The notes under the pieces: generated by a model | Database searches by the model: none | Told to the model about the DNA's origin: nothing | What the model saw: only the letters and a program-made list of their open reading frames with translations | DNA from: Palleronia sp. THAF1 | GTDB taxonomy: Bacteria; Pseudomonadota; Alphaproteobacteria; Rhodobacterales; Rhodobacteraceae | Length of the DNA stretch: 64,000 bases | Direction: 5' to 3' | Assembly: GCF_009363795.1 (NCBI RefSeq) | Contig: NZ_CP045420.1 | Location: 1,159,001-1,223,000, forward strand | Made by a program: the position numbers and the translations under genes | Shown here: positions 44,895-54,200 of the stretch, one piece after another | Numbering within the stretch: position 1 is the first letter of the stretch | How the letters are laid out: every line of letters begins with the position of its first letter

Positions 44895-46079
44895 ATGAGC
44901 ACGACCGACAAGACCGCCCCGGCGGACGGCAGCCCCATGCCCGAAGTCACGACCGATGCCGCTGCCGAAGTGACCCAGGCGATGACGGATTTCGTCAACG
45001 ATCTGAAGTCCTTCCGTTCCGATCTTGAGACCAAGCACCAACAGAAACAGGACCGCCCCATGACCCAGACCATGACTCGCCCGGCACTGGCCGTCAGCGC
45101 CGAGATCGAAGCGCCGCACCAGAAGGCGTTCGAAGATTACATCCGTTCCGGCGACGACGACGCGCTGCGCGGCCTGTCGCTGGAGGGCAAGGGCCTGTCC
45201 ACGGCCGTCAACGGCGACGGCGGCTACCTGGTCGATCCGCAAACCTCCGATACCGTGCGCGCCGTGCTGACCTCGACCGCGTCGATCCGTCAGGTGGCGA
45301 CGGTGGTGAACGTGGAAGCCACGTCCTACGATGTGCTGATCGACACCGCCGACATGGGCGCGGGCTGGGCCAACGAGCTGTCCGCCACCGCCGAGACCGC
45401 GACCTCGAAGATCGAACGCATCACGATCCCGCTACACGAACTGTCCGCGCTGCCCAAGGCCAGCCAGCGCCTGCTGGATGATAGCGCTTTCGACATCGAA
45501 GCCTGGCTTGCAGGTCGGATCGCCGACACTTTTGCCCGGTCCGAAGCGGCGGCTTTCATCTTGGGCGACGGGTCCGATAAACCGCGCGGCTTCCTGACCC
45601 ACGACATCGTGGACGAGCAGACGTGGGAGTGGGGCAAGCTGGGTTACGTGGCGTCGGGCGCTGATGGCGCTTTCGCGGACGCCGATGCGGTGATCGATCT
45701 GATCTACGCCCTGGGCGCGCAGTATCGGGCCAATGCGTCCTTCGTCATGAACTCGAAGACCGCCGGTGTCGTGCGTCGCCTGAAGGATGCCGATGGCCGT
45801 TTCCTGTGGTCCGACGGAATGCAACAGGGCGAGCCCGCGCGGCTGATGGGCTACCCGGTGCTGATCGCTGAAGACATGCCCGACATCGCGTCGGACAACT
45901 GCGCCATCGCTTTCGGTGACTTCGCGGCGGGCTACACAGTCGCCGAGCGCCCGGACCTGCGCATCCTACGCGATCCGTTCTCGGCCAAGCCCCACGTCCT
46001 GTTCTACGCGACCAAGCGCGTGGGTGGCGACGTCAGCGACTTCGCGGCGATCAAGCTGCTGAAGTTCTCTGCGATCTGA
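44895..46079 (+). CDS. GTA g5, major capsid protein
   Basis: 394 residues, HK97 fold. A charged helical N-terminal region (residues about 1-60, with DFVNDLKSFRSDLETKHQQK) corresponds to the scaffold part removed by the g4 protease. The mature domain starts near VSAEIEAPHQKAFEDYIRSG. The E-loop, A-domain and the final FYATKRVGGDVSDFAAIKLL are typical. ATG 44895 has AAAGGA seven bases upstream; ATG 44889 does not. A strong hairpin follows 15 bases after the stop. Confidence 0.95.
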   Translation: MSTTDKTAPADGSPMPEVTTDAAAEVTQAMTDFVNDLKSFRSDLETKHQQKQDRPMTQTMTRPALAVSAEIEAPHQKAFEDYIRSGDDDALRGLSLEGKGLSTAVNGDGGYLVDPQTSDTVRAVLTSTASIRQVATVVNVEATSYDVLIDTADMGAGWANELSATAETATSKIERITIPLHELSALPKASQRLLDDSAFDIEAWLAGRIADTFARSEAAAFILGDGSDKPRGFLTHDIVDEQTWEWGKLGYVASGADGAFADADAVIDLIYALGAQYRANASFVMNSKTAGVVRRLKDADGRFLWSDGMQQGEPARLMGYPVLIAEDMPDIASDNCAIAFGDFAAGYTVAERPDLRILRDPFSAKPHVLFYATKRVGGDVSDFAAIKLLKFSAI

Positions 46080-46093
46080 TCCAGCGCGTGACG

Positions 46094-46119
46094 GGGGCGG
46101 GCCGATCCGGGCCCGTCCC
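46094..46119 (+). other. Strong RNA hairpin after the capsid gene
   Basis: GGGGCGGGCC (46094-46103) pairs with GGCCCGTCCC (46110-46119), ten pairs with one G-U, around a 6-base loop. No T run follows, so it is not a classical terminator. It lies in the 141-base gap between g5 and g6, the longest within the cluster; mRNA stabilisation or partial attenuation are possible roles. Confidence 0.55.
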
Positions 46120-46220
46120 ACCCGATGCACCCAGCGATGCCGGTCCGCCTGTCCCCTGCCGAACTGTGCAAAGCCAATTCCAGCGATCCAAGGGACCGCG
46201 GTGACAAAGGATTTAGCCCC

Positions 46221-46805
46221 ATGTTTCTTGTCGAGCAATCGCCCGTAGGCATCGATGCGTTGCCCCTGTCCGATCTGCGGGCGCATCTTCGCCTTGGCAC
46301 CGGTTTTGCCGATGACAGCGTTCAGGACAGCGCCTTGGCCGGGGCCTTGAAGGCAGCCATCGCGCAGATCGAGGCGCTGACCGGCAAGGCGATCCTGCGA
46401 CGCGGCTTTGTCTATACCGTGAATGCGTGGCGTGGCGTGGGCCGTCAGGTTCTGCCCCGCGCGCCATTGGGCGCTGTAACGGAAATCGCGATCATCCGGT
46501 CCGATGGCAGCCGACAGGTGCTGGAGCCGGTCGCCGTGCATGTCCAGCACGACACGCATTGCCCCAGCATCGTCGCAAAGAGCTTCGCGCTACCCTCTAT
46601 CCCCGTGGGTGGCCGGGCCGAGATCACCTTCACCGCCGGATTCGCCGACGATTGGCAGGACGTGCCGTCGGACCTGAGCCTTGCCGTGCTGTCGCTGGCC
46701 GCCGCGCTCTATGAGGATCGCGCCCGCCCCGGTGAGATGCCGCGCGGCATCCGAGCGCTGATTTCCCCCTACCGCCAGCCGCGCTTCCTGCGCGCCTTCG
46801 GTTGA
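46221..46805 (+). CDS. GTA g6, head-tail connector (adaptor)
   Basis: 194 residues. gp6-like phage connector: PLSDLRAHLRLGTGFADDSV near residue 15, LKAAIAQIEALTGKAI near 43, and a C-terminal helix DLSLAVLSLAAALYEDRARP. It adds below the portal ring. The frame extends upstream to 46125; ATG 46221 with AAAGGATTTAGCCCC upstream is the start. Confidence 0.88.
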   Translation: MFLVEQSPVGIDALPLSDLRAHLRLGTGFADDSVQDSALAGALKAAIAQIEALTGKAILRRGFVYTVNAWRGVGRQVLPRAPLGAVTEIAIIRSDGSRQVLEPVAVHVQHDTHCPSIVAKSFALPSIPVGGRAEITFTAGFADDWQDVPSDLSLAVLSLAAALYEDRARPGEMPRGIRALISPYRQPRFLRAFG

Positions 46806-46818
46806 GAAGGAGCATCCC

Positions 46819-47154
46819 ATGCAGCCGAACCTGACACGCCCGCTGACGCTGGAAGCCCCGACCGAAACCGCCGATGGCGCAGGCGGGCTGGCTCAGGGCT
46901 GGACCGCTTTGGGCCAGCTATGGGCCGAGATGCGCCCCCGCGCAGGTTCCGAGACAAGCGGGCAGGAGGCCGCGCTTAGCCGCGCTCGCTGGACGATCAT
47001 CACGCGCGCCGCGCCCTTCGGCGCGCCCTCGCGCCCTGCGCCGGGCCAGCGGTTTCGGGATGGCGCGCGCCTGTTCGACATCCTGACGGTCGCCGAGGCC
47101 GACCCGCAGGCCCGTTATCTGACCATTTCCGCTGAAGAGGAGCGCATCCGATGA
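46819..47154 (+). CDS. GTA g7, head closure/stopper protein
   Basis: 111 residues. Phage head-tail adaptor family (SPP1 gp16-like): LEAPTETADGAGGLAQGW at residue 11, WAEMRPRAGSET near 36 and the C-terminal GQRFRDGARLFDILTVAEAD. It should seal DNA below the adaptor ring. It begins 13 bases after g6 and overlaps g8 by 4 bases. Confidence 0.87.
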   Translation: MQPNLTRPLTLEAPTETADGAGGLAQGWTALGQLWAEMRPRAGSETSGQEAALSRARWTIITRAAPFGAPSRPAPGQRFRDGARLFDILTVAEADPQARYLTISAEEERIR

Positions 47155-47564
47155 GCTATGCCACCGCATCCGCGCTTCAGGCCGCGCTCTATGATCGCCT
47201 TACGGGAGACGTCGCCGTCACCGGGCTGGTCGGAACAGATATCTACGATGGCATCCCCGCCGGTACGATCCCGCCCCTGTATCTTAGCCTTGGCGAAGAG
47301 ACCGTGGCCGACCGATCCGACAAGGACGGGCCGGGCGCGCGGCACGACGTGACGCTGACCATCGTCACGCAGGCCAACGGCTTCGCGACCGCCAAGGCGC
47401 TGGCCGGTGCCGTGTCCGACGCGCTCCTGGCCACGCCGCTGATCCTGTCACGCGGGCATTTGGCGGGGCTGTGGTTCCGCGGGGCCACAGCCAAGCGCGT
47501 CCAGAAAAGCGGCACCCGCCGAATCGACCTGCGTTTTCGCGCGCAAATCCACGACACCCTTTAA
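47151..47564 (+). CDS. GTA g8, tail terminator (DUF3168)
   Basis: 137 residues. DUF3168 protein: SALQAALYDRLTGDVAVTGL near residue 6, YDGIPAGTIPPLYLSLGEE near 34 and VTLTIVTQANGFATAKALAG near 66. In R. capsulatus this caps the tail tube and joins it to the head. The ATGA overlap with g7 fixes the start. Confidence 0.88.
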   Translation: MSYATASALQAALYDRLTGDVAVTGLVGTDIYDGIPAGTIPPLYLSLGEETVADRSDKDGPGARHDVTLTIVTQANGFATAKALAGAVSDALLATPLILSRGHLAGLWFRGATAKRVQKSGTRRIDLRFRAQIHDTL

Positions 47565-47578
47565 CAGGAGATTTTTCC

Positions 47579-47998
47579 ATGGCGGCCCAGAACGGCAAGG
47601 ACCTTCTTATCAAGCTCGACATGACGAACGAAGGCTTCTTCGAGACCATCGCGGGCCTGCGCGCCACGCGGATCAGCTTCAACGCCGAACAGGTGGATGC
47701 AACCTCGCTCGACTCGCCCGGTGGCTGGCGGGAAACGCTGGCGGGGGCGGGCGTGAAATCCGCGTCGATCTCAGGCTCTGGTGTGTTCAAGGATGCGGGC
47801 ACTGACGAGCGGGCGCGGCAGGTGTTCTTCGACGGGCTGACTCCTGCGTTTCAGGTGATCATCCCCGATTTCGGCATCGTCGAAGGCCCGTTCCAGATCA
47901 CGTCCATCGAATACGCGGGCACCCACGACGGCGAAGCGACGTATGAGCTGTCGCTCGCCTCCGCCGGTGCGCTGCTGTTCACGGCGCTGGAGGCCTAG
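47579..47998 (+). CDS. GTA g9, tail tube protein
   Basis: 139 residues. TP901-1-type major tail protein: AAQNGKDLLIKLDMTNEGFF start, RATRISFNAEQVDATSLDSP and the repeat-like TSIEYAGTHDGEATYELSLA end. Stacked rings form the short tail. ATG 47579 follows CAGGAGATTTTTCC; the upstream open frame is inside g8. g10 follows 5 bases after the stop. Confidence 0.92.
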   Translation: MAAQNGKDLLIKLDMTNEGFFETIAGLRATRISFNAEQVDATSLDSPGGWRETLAGAGVKSASISGSGVFKDAGTDERARQVFFDGLTPAFQVIIPDFGIVEGPFQITSIEYAGTHDGEATYELSLASAGALLFTALEA

Positions 47999-48003
47999 CG
48001 GCC

Positions 48004-48309
48004 ATGGCCAATCCTCACGCAGGCGAGGTGGACATCACGCTCGACGGCACGCTGCACACCGCGCGGCTGACGTTGGGCGCGCTGGCGGAACTGGAAGCCT
48101 CGATGCAGGCCGACAGTCTGGTGGCGCTGGTCGCCCGGTTCGAAGGGGCGAGCTACACCACGCGCGACGTGATTGCGCTGCTTGTCGCAGGACTACGGGG
48201 CGGCGGGTGGCATGGTACGACGCGCGATCTGCTGCACGCCCGGATAGACGGTGGGCCGCTTGAAGCCGCCCGCGCCGCCGCCCTTCTGCTGGGGCGGGCC
48301 TTCGGATGA
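48004..48309 (+). CDS. GTA g10, gene transfer agent family protein (tail assembly)
   Basis: 101 residues. GTA-gp10 family: EVDITLDGTLHTARLTLGAL, then AELEASMQ, resembles tail assembly chaperones that coat the tape measure. VIALLVAGLRGGGW near residue 57 is the usual second block. It overlaps g10.1 by 4 bases, like the overlapping chaperone pairs of tailed phages. Confidence 0.88.
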   Translation: MANPHAGEVDITLDGTLHTARLTLGALAELEASMQADSLVALVARFEGASYTTRDVIALLVAGLRGGGWHGTTRDLLHARIDGGPLEAARAAALLLGRAFG

Positions 48310-48503
48310 GCGATCCCGCACCCTTCGACTGGCCGGCGCTGATGCAGGCCGGGATCGGCGGACTGGGTCTGAAGCCGTCCGAATTCTGGGCGCTGACCCC
48401 CGCCGAATTGCACCTGATGCTGGGCCCCGCTGGCCCGGCCCCGGCCACGCGCGCCACGTTGGACGCGCTGGCCCAAGCCTATCCCGACACGCCGCACCCC
48501 TGA
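48306..48503 (+). CDS. GTA g10.1, phage tail assembly chaperone (rcc01693-like)
   Basis: 65 residues. FDWPALMQAGIGGLGLKPSE, then FWALTPAELHLMLGP, is the mark of the small rcc01693 family. ATGA overlap with g10 shows coupling, and g11 starts 13 bases after its stop. It probably acts with g10 in tail assembly around the tape measure. Confidence 0.88.
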   Translation: MSDPAPFDWPALMQAGIGGLGLKPSEFWALTPAELHLMLGPAGPAPATRATLDALAQAYPDTPHP

Positions 48504-48516
48504 ACGGAGACGCCCC

Positions 48517-49170
48517 ATGTCCGATCCCGATGACCTGACTGCCGAGCTTGAGCGGTTCGAGACCTCTGTCGGCGGTGCCCGCGCCGTGCTGTCCGCCTTC
48601 GATGGCGAGTTGCGCGCGATGCAGGCCACCGTGACCGACACGGGCCGCGAGGTGAACGCCCTGTCGCGCGGGATCAGCCGCGGACTGAAATCCTCGTTCG
48701 AGGGGTTGGTCTTCGACGGCATGAAGCTGTCGGACGCGCTGAAAGGCGTGGCGCAATCCATGGTTAACGCCGCCTACAACGCCGCGATCAATCCGGTGAT
48801 GAAACATGCAGGCGGCGTGCTGGCGACCGGCGTGCAGGGCCTGATGAGCGGCATGATGCCCTTCGCCCATGGCGGCGCGTTCACGCAAGGGCGGGTGATG
48901 CCCTTCGCCAAGGGCGGCGTTGTATCCAGCGCGCAGGCCTTCCCCATGAAGGGCGGCACCGGCCTGATGGGCGAGGCTGGGCCAGAGGCGATCATGCCGC
49001 TGGCGCGCGGGCCGGACGGCGCGCTTGGCGTGCGGGCGGGCGGTGGCGCGGCCTCTGTTCAGGTCACGATGAACATCACCACGCCCGATGTCGAAGGCTT
49101 CCGCCGCTCGCAAAGCCAGATCGCCGCGCAGATGGGCCGGGCGCTGTCGCGCGGCCAGCGCAACCGCTGA
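48517..49170 (+). CDS. GTA g11, tape measure protein
   Basis: 217 residues, matching the very short GTA tail. The N-terminus is helical (DDLTAELERFETSVGGARAV), the middle amphipathic (VAQSMVNAAYNAAINPVMKH) and glycine-rich segments follow (LMGEAGPEAIMPLARGPDGA), a lambda-type tape measure C-terminal signature. Tape length sets tail length and the protein is thought to leave the tail at DNA ejection. Confidence 0.9.
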   Translation: MSDPDDLTAELERFETSVGGARAVLSAFDGELRAMQATVTDTGREVNALSRGISRGLKSSFEGLVFDGMKLSDALKGVAQSMVNAAYNAAINPVMKHAGGVLATGVQGLMSGMMPFAHGGAFTQGRVMPFAKGGVVSSAQAFPMKGGTGLMGEAGPEAIMPLARGPDGALGVRAGGGAASVQVTMNITTPDVEGFRRSQSQIAAQMGRALSRGQRNR

Positions 49171-49195
49171 TCCCCCAGATTTGAAAGGTCTGCTC

Positions 49196-49831
49196 ATGTC
49201 CTTCCACGATGTCACCTTTCCCACGCGTCTAAGCCTTGGGGCCACCGGCGGTCCGGAACGGCGCACCCGCGTCGTCACGCTCGCCTCCGGCCATGAAGAG
49301 CGGAACACGCCCTGGCAACATTCTCGCCGCCGCTATGACGCGGGCACGGGAATGCAGAGCCAAGCCGATATCGCCACGCTCGTCGCGTTCTACGAGGCAC
49401 GGCGCGGGATGCTGCATGGGTTCCGATGGCGCGACTGGGCCGACTACTCCAGCGCCGTGCCCGGTCAGCAGGCCGACTATCAGGATCAGCTGATCGCCAC
49501 CGCCGACGGGGCGACCTACACATTCCAACTGACCAAAACCTACGGGCAAGGGACGGACGCCTACGTGCGGCCCATCACCAAGCCGGTGCCGGGCACCGTG
49601 TCCATCGGTGTCACAGGCGATCCGTTGGAAGAGGGGCCAGACTTCACCGTCGATCATGCGACCGGCCTTGTCACGCTGACCGATCTGCCCGTGGCGGGCG
49701 CGCTGATCACCGCAGGGTTTGAGTTCGACGTGCCCGTGCGGTTCGACACCGACCGTCTGGACGTGGCGCTCGACGCGCCCGGTACGGCGCAGATCCCCGA
49801 CGTGCCGGTGGTAGAGCTGCGATTGGACTGA
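49196..49831 (+). CDS. GTA g12, distal tail protein (DUF2460)
   Basis: 211 residues. DUF2460: FPTRLSLGATGGPERRTRVV near residue 8, RYDAGTGMQSQADIATLVAF near 46, MLHGFRWRDWADYSS near 72 and a C-terminal domain ending FEFDVPVRFDTDRLDVAL. It forms the ring joining tube to baseplate. ATG 49196 has GAAAGG upstream; the upstream open frame lies in g11. Confidence 0.92.
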   Translation: MSFHDVTFPTRLSLGATGGPERRTRVVTLASGHEERNTPWQHSRRRYDAGTGMQSQADIATLVAFYEARRGMLHGFRWRDWADYSSAVPGQQADYQDQLIATADGATYTFQLTKTYGQGTDAYVRPITKPVPGTVSIGVTGDPLEEGPDFTVDHATGLVTLTDLPVAGALITAGFEFDVPVRFDTDRLDVALDAPGTAQIPDVPVVELRLD

Positions 49832-49908
49832 CCCACCGCACGCTGGCTTCCGCCCGCCTTAACCCTTTCGCCCGCATCCTGCCGCGACCCGAACCGGAAG
49901 GCCGCCCC

Positions 49909-50727
49909 ATGACCACGACGACCCTGTGCCGCTGCTGGCGGCTGACCCGCGCCGATGGCCGCGTCTTCGCCTTCACCGATCACGACACGGCGATCACCGT
50001 GGACGGCACCGCCTTCCACCCATCCGAAGCGCTGACCGCGCGCGCGCTGGAACAGACTACCGGATTGTCGGTCGATAACTCCGAGGCGATGGGCGCGCTG
50101 TCGGACGCGGGCCTGACCGAGGAAGATATCCTGGCCGGCCGCTTCGACGCCGCTACCATCGAGATATTCGAGGTCGACTGGTCCGCTCCCGACAACCGCC
50201 GCTTGTTGTTCACCGGCGAAATGGGAGAGATCGAGCGCGCAGGCGGGGCCTTCAAGGCGGAACTGCGCGGCCTGACAGAGCGGCTGAACGTGCCGCACGG
50301 CAAGCTGTACCAGCGCCCCTGCCGCGCGGCGCTGGGCGACGACGACTGTCGCGTTGATCTGGACGCCTCGGCCTACACGACCGAGACGACTGTTCTGGCC
50401 GTCGATGGTGCCGCACTGACGCTGCCCGCTATGGCGGCGGCGGACGGCTGGTTCGCCCACGGCACGCTGCGGGTGCTGGACGAGGCCGCGACTGGTCTTG
50501 TGCGGCGAATCCGGACAGACGATGCCAGCGGTGCGGATCGATGCATCGTTCTGACAGAGGCGATAGGCGCGGGCCTGTCCCCCGGCGATGCGGTGCAGAT
50601 CAGCGCCGGTTGCGACAAGCGCGCCGCAACCTGCCGCGCCAAGTTCGACAACATGGTCAACTTCCGCGGCTGCCCGCATCTGCCCAGCGAAGACTGGCTT
50701 TTCGCTTACCCGCAGAAATCGTCATGA
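49909..50727 (+). CDS. GTA g13, baseplate hub (DUF2163)
   Basis: 272 residues. LCRCWRLTRADGRVFAFTDH, then DTAI, opens the DUF2163 domain. Cysteines in RPCRAALGDDDCRV (near 138) and GCDKRAATC...RGCP (235-262) form a set like that of phage lambda gpL and other hubs, where an iron-sulfur cluster is bound; binding here is inferred. ATGA overlap with g14. The 77-base gap before it holds no gene. Confidence 0.92.
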   Translation: MTTTTLCRCWRLTRADGRVFAFTDHDTAITVDGTAFHPSEALTARALEQTTGLSVDNSEAMGALSDAGLTEEDILAGRFDAATIEIFEVDWSAPDNRRLLFTGEMGEIERAGGAFKAELRGLTERLNVPHGKLYQRPCRAALGDDDCRVDLDASAYTTETTVLAVDGAALTLPAMAAADGWFAHGTLRVLDEAATGLVRRIRTDDASGADRCIVLTEAIGAGLSPGDAVQISAGCDKRAATCRAKFDNMVNFRGCPHLPSEDWLFAYPQKSS

Positions 50728-51164
50728 ACGCGCGGGCAGATCAGATCGTCGCCATCGCGCGCAGTTGGATCGGCACGCCGTATCAGCACCAGTGCGCCAA
50801 GCGCGGGGCAGGGGCCGATTGCCTTGGGCTGGTGCGTGGGGTCTGGACAGAGCTGTTCGATCGGCCCGCCCCGATCGTTCCGGCCTACACACCCGACTGG
50901 AACGAGCCGCAGGGCCGCGAAGACCTGCTGCGCGCGGCGCGGCTTCTGCTGGTCGAGCGCCACGGTGCGCCGGTTCCGGGGCAGGTGCTGATGTTCCGTA
51001 TGAAGCCCGGCAGTATCGCGAAGCACCTTGGCATCGTCAGCGCGCCGGATCGTTTCATCCACGCTTACGACGGCCACGGAACCTGCGAAAGCACCTTGTC
51101 TGGCCCGTGGCGACAGCGCATCGCCGCGCATTTCGATTTCCCGGACCGGCCCGGCGCGTCCTAG
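50724..51164 (+). CDS. GTA g14, NlpC/P60 peptidoglycan peptidase
   Basis: 146 residues. NlpC/P60 cysteine peptidase with Cys33 in GADCLGLVRG and His101 in SIAKHLGIVS. In R. capsulatus this baseplate enzyme cuts cell-wall peptide stems of the recipient so DNA can pass. The start overlaps the g13 stop (ATGA). The 71-base gap to g15 has no gene. Confidence 0.93.
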   Translation: MNARADQIVAIARSWIGTPYQHQCAKRGAGADCLGLVRGVWTELFDRPAPIVPAYTPDWNEPQGREDLLRAARLLLVERHGAPVPGQVLMFRMKPGSIAKHLGIVSAPDRFIHAYDGHGTCESTLSGPWRQRIAAHFDFPDRPGAS

Positions 51165-51235
51165 CCGCACCGAACACCTAACCTTCGGTCGGGGCCCACC
51201 CCCACCGCCCATCGACCCAACGCGGAGTCTTTCCC

Positions 51236-54200
51236 ATGGCGACCATCCTTCTCTCGGCTGTCGGCGGCGCCATCGGTGCCAGCCTTGGTGGCGGCGTTCT
51301 GGGCCTGTCCTCCGTCGTCATCGGGCGAGCCATCGGTGCCACGGTCGGGCGCGCCATCGACCAGGCGGTCATGGGACCGGGTGCCCAAACGGTCGAGCAC
51401 GGGCGGCTGGATCGCCTGCGTCTGACCACCGCCGGAGAGGGCACGCCGATCCCACGCATCTGGGGCCGCATGCGCGTTCCGGCCCACGTGCTCTGGGCCA
51501 GCGACTTCAAGGAAAACGTCAGCACCTCTGGCGGAGGTGGCGGCAAGGGTGGCCCACCGAAGCCGAAGGTGCGCGAGTACAGCTACTCGATCTCTCTGGC
51601 GCTGGGCCTGTGCGAAGGCCCCATCGCGGGGATCGGTCGTATCTGGGCGGATGGGCAGGAAATCTTGCCCGCCGATATCGACCTGCGCGTCTATGAGGGC
51701 ACGGACGACCAACTGCCCGATCCGCTGATGGAAGCGACCGAGGGCGCGGGGCAGGTCCCGGCCTATCGCGGTCTGGCCTATGTGGTAATGGAGAACCTGT
51801 CGCTCACCGCCTTCGGCAACCGCGTGCCGCAATTCAGCTTCGAGGTGATCCGCAACGACGCCGAGGGAGCATTGTCGCGCACCGTGACCGGCGTGGCGAT
51901 GATGCCGGGTACGGGCGAATATACGCTCGCCACCACCCCGGTTCGCTACGAAGACCAGCCGGGCGAGGGGGTCTACGTCAACGTCAACACACGGGCCGCC
52001 GCAACGGACTTCTCGGCCTCACTGCAATCCATGCGCACCGAACTGCCGAACGCCCGCGCCGCGTCGCTGATCGTCTCGTGGTTCGGCGACGATCTGCGCG
52101 CCGGTGAATGCCTTTTGAAGCCCAAGGTCGAGGATAATAGCCGCGACGGGGCCGAGATGCGCTGGTTCGCGGGCGGTATCGATCGCGGCGATGCGGAAGA
52201 GGTGCCCCGGGATGTAGAGGGCCGCTCTATCTACGGCGGCACGCCGGCGGACCGGGCGGTGATCGAAGCGATCCGCGCCATGACTGTGGCTGGGCAAGAG
52301 GTGATGTTCTATCCCTTCATCCTGATGGAGCAGCAGGCGGGCAATGGTCTGCCCGATCCTTGGGGCGGTGCCGAACAGGCGCGTCTGCCTTGGCGGGGAC
52401 GGATTACCACCGCCATGGCACCGGGGCAGGCCGGTACGACGGATGGGACGTCCGATGCGGACGCCGAGGTCTCTGCCTTCTTCGGAACCGTGCAACCGGA
52501 CGATTTCATTGCCGTGGCCTTCGACGAAGGAATAGACGACCCGGATGACGGGAACACCGGCAGTGAGGGTGGCTTTCGCTTTCCGCGCAACATCTTCAAT
52601 CGGGGGTCGGTGCGTAGCAAATTCATCACCTACCGGGGCCCCGATGAATGGACCTACCGTCGCTTCATCCTGCACTACGCCCATCTTTGTGCGGCAGCAG
52701 GCGGGGTGGAATCGTTCTGCATCGGCTCTGAAATGCGCAGCCTGACGCAGATCAGGGGCGCCAACGGCTTTCCTGCGGTCGATGCCCTGCGCCAACTCGC
52801 CGCCGACGTGGCGACGATCCTGCCCGACGCGAAGATCAGCTACGCCGCCGACTGGTCGGAATACTTCGGCTATGCGCCGCAAGACGGCTCGGGCGATCTG
52901 TATTTCCACCTCGATCCGCTGTGGGCCGATCCGAACATCCATTTCGTCGGGATCGACAACTACATGCCGTTGTCCGATTGGCGCGATGGCCCGGACCACG
53001 CCGATGCCCATTGGCCGCGCCTCCACGACCTTGGCTACTTGCAGTCCAATATCCTAGGCGGTGAAGGCTACAACTGGTATTACGCAGGCGCAGAGGCCCG
53101 TGACTTGCAGATCCGCACGCCCATCACCGATGGTGCGCATGATGAGCCGTGGGTCTACCGCTACAAGGATCTGCCGAATTGGTGGGGTAACACGCACCAC
53201 GAACGACGCGGCGATGCGCGCTCGGTTCAGCCGACCGACTGGGTCGCTGGCATGAAGCCTATACGTTTCACCGAACTGGGCTGTGCCGCCATCGACAAGG
53301 CGACGAACCAGCCCAACCGCTTCCTTGACCCGAAAAGCAGTGAAAGCGGCCTGCCGCATTACTCAGATGGACGACAGGATGCCTTCATTCAGCTGCAATA
53401 TCACCGCGCCATGCACGCGTTCTGGACGGATCCTGCGCACAACCCGGTCTCTGCCATCTACGGCGCGCCGATGCTGGACATGGATCGCGCCTACGCCTGG
53501 GCCTGGGACGCGCGACCGTTCCCGCAATTTCCGGGCCTGCCTGACACGTGGTCGGACGCCGCGAACCACGCGCGCGGCCATTGGCTGACGGGCCGGGCTG
53601 GGCAGCGGACTCTGACTTCTGTCGTGCAGGAAATCTGCGCGCGGACGGGCGTGACCGACATCGACACCGACGACCTGACCCGCACCCTGCGCGGTTACGG
53701 TGTGTCCGAGGTCGGCGACGCGCGTGCCGCCCTGCAGCCCTTGATGCTGGCCTACGGGTTCGACGCAATCGAGCGTGACGGCCAACTGATCTTCCGCACC
53801 CGTCGTGCGGCGCCCGCCATCCCGATCGACTCCTCCCGTGTCGTCGCGCAGGAAGAAGGCGACATTCAAACCGTCCGCGCCCCACAGGCCGAGGAAACGG
53901 GCCGCGTGTCGCTGGGCTTCGTCGGCGCCGGCGGGGACTACACCGCCGCCACCGTCGAGGCGCAAATCCCGGATGAGCAGAACCCGGCCCTGTCGCGCAC
54001 AGAAGTGAATCTTGTTCTGTCGCACGGAGAGGCGCGTGCCATCACGCAACGCTGGCTGTCGGAAGCGCGGATCGCGCGGGACAAACTGCGGCTGGCGCTG
54101 CCGCCCTCGGCGCATCCCATCGGCGCGGGGGATACTGTATCGCTGGAAGGACGCTTCTACCGGATCGACCGCTCCGAGGTCGGCGACTTCGCCACGCTGG

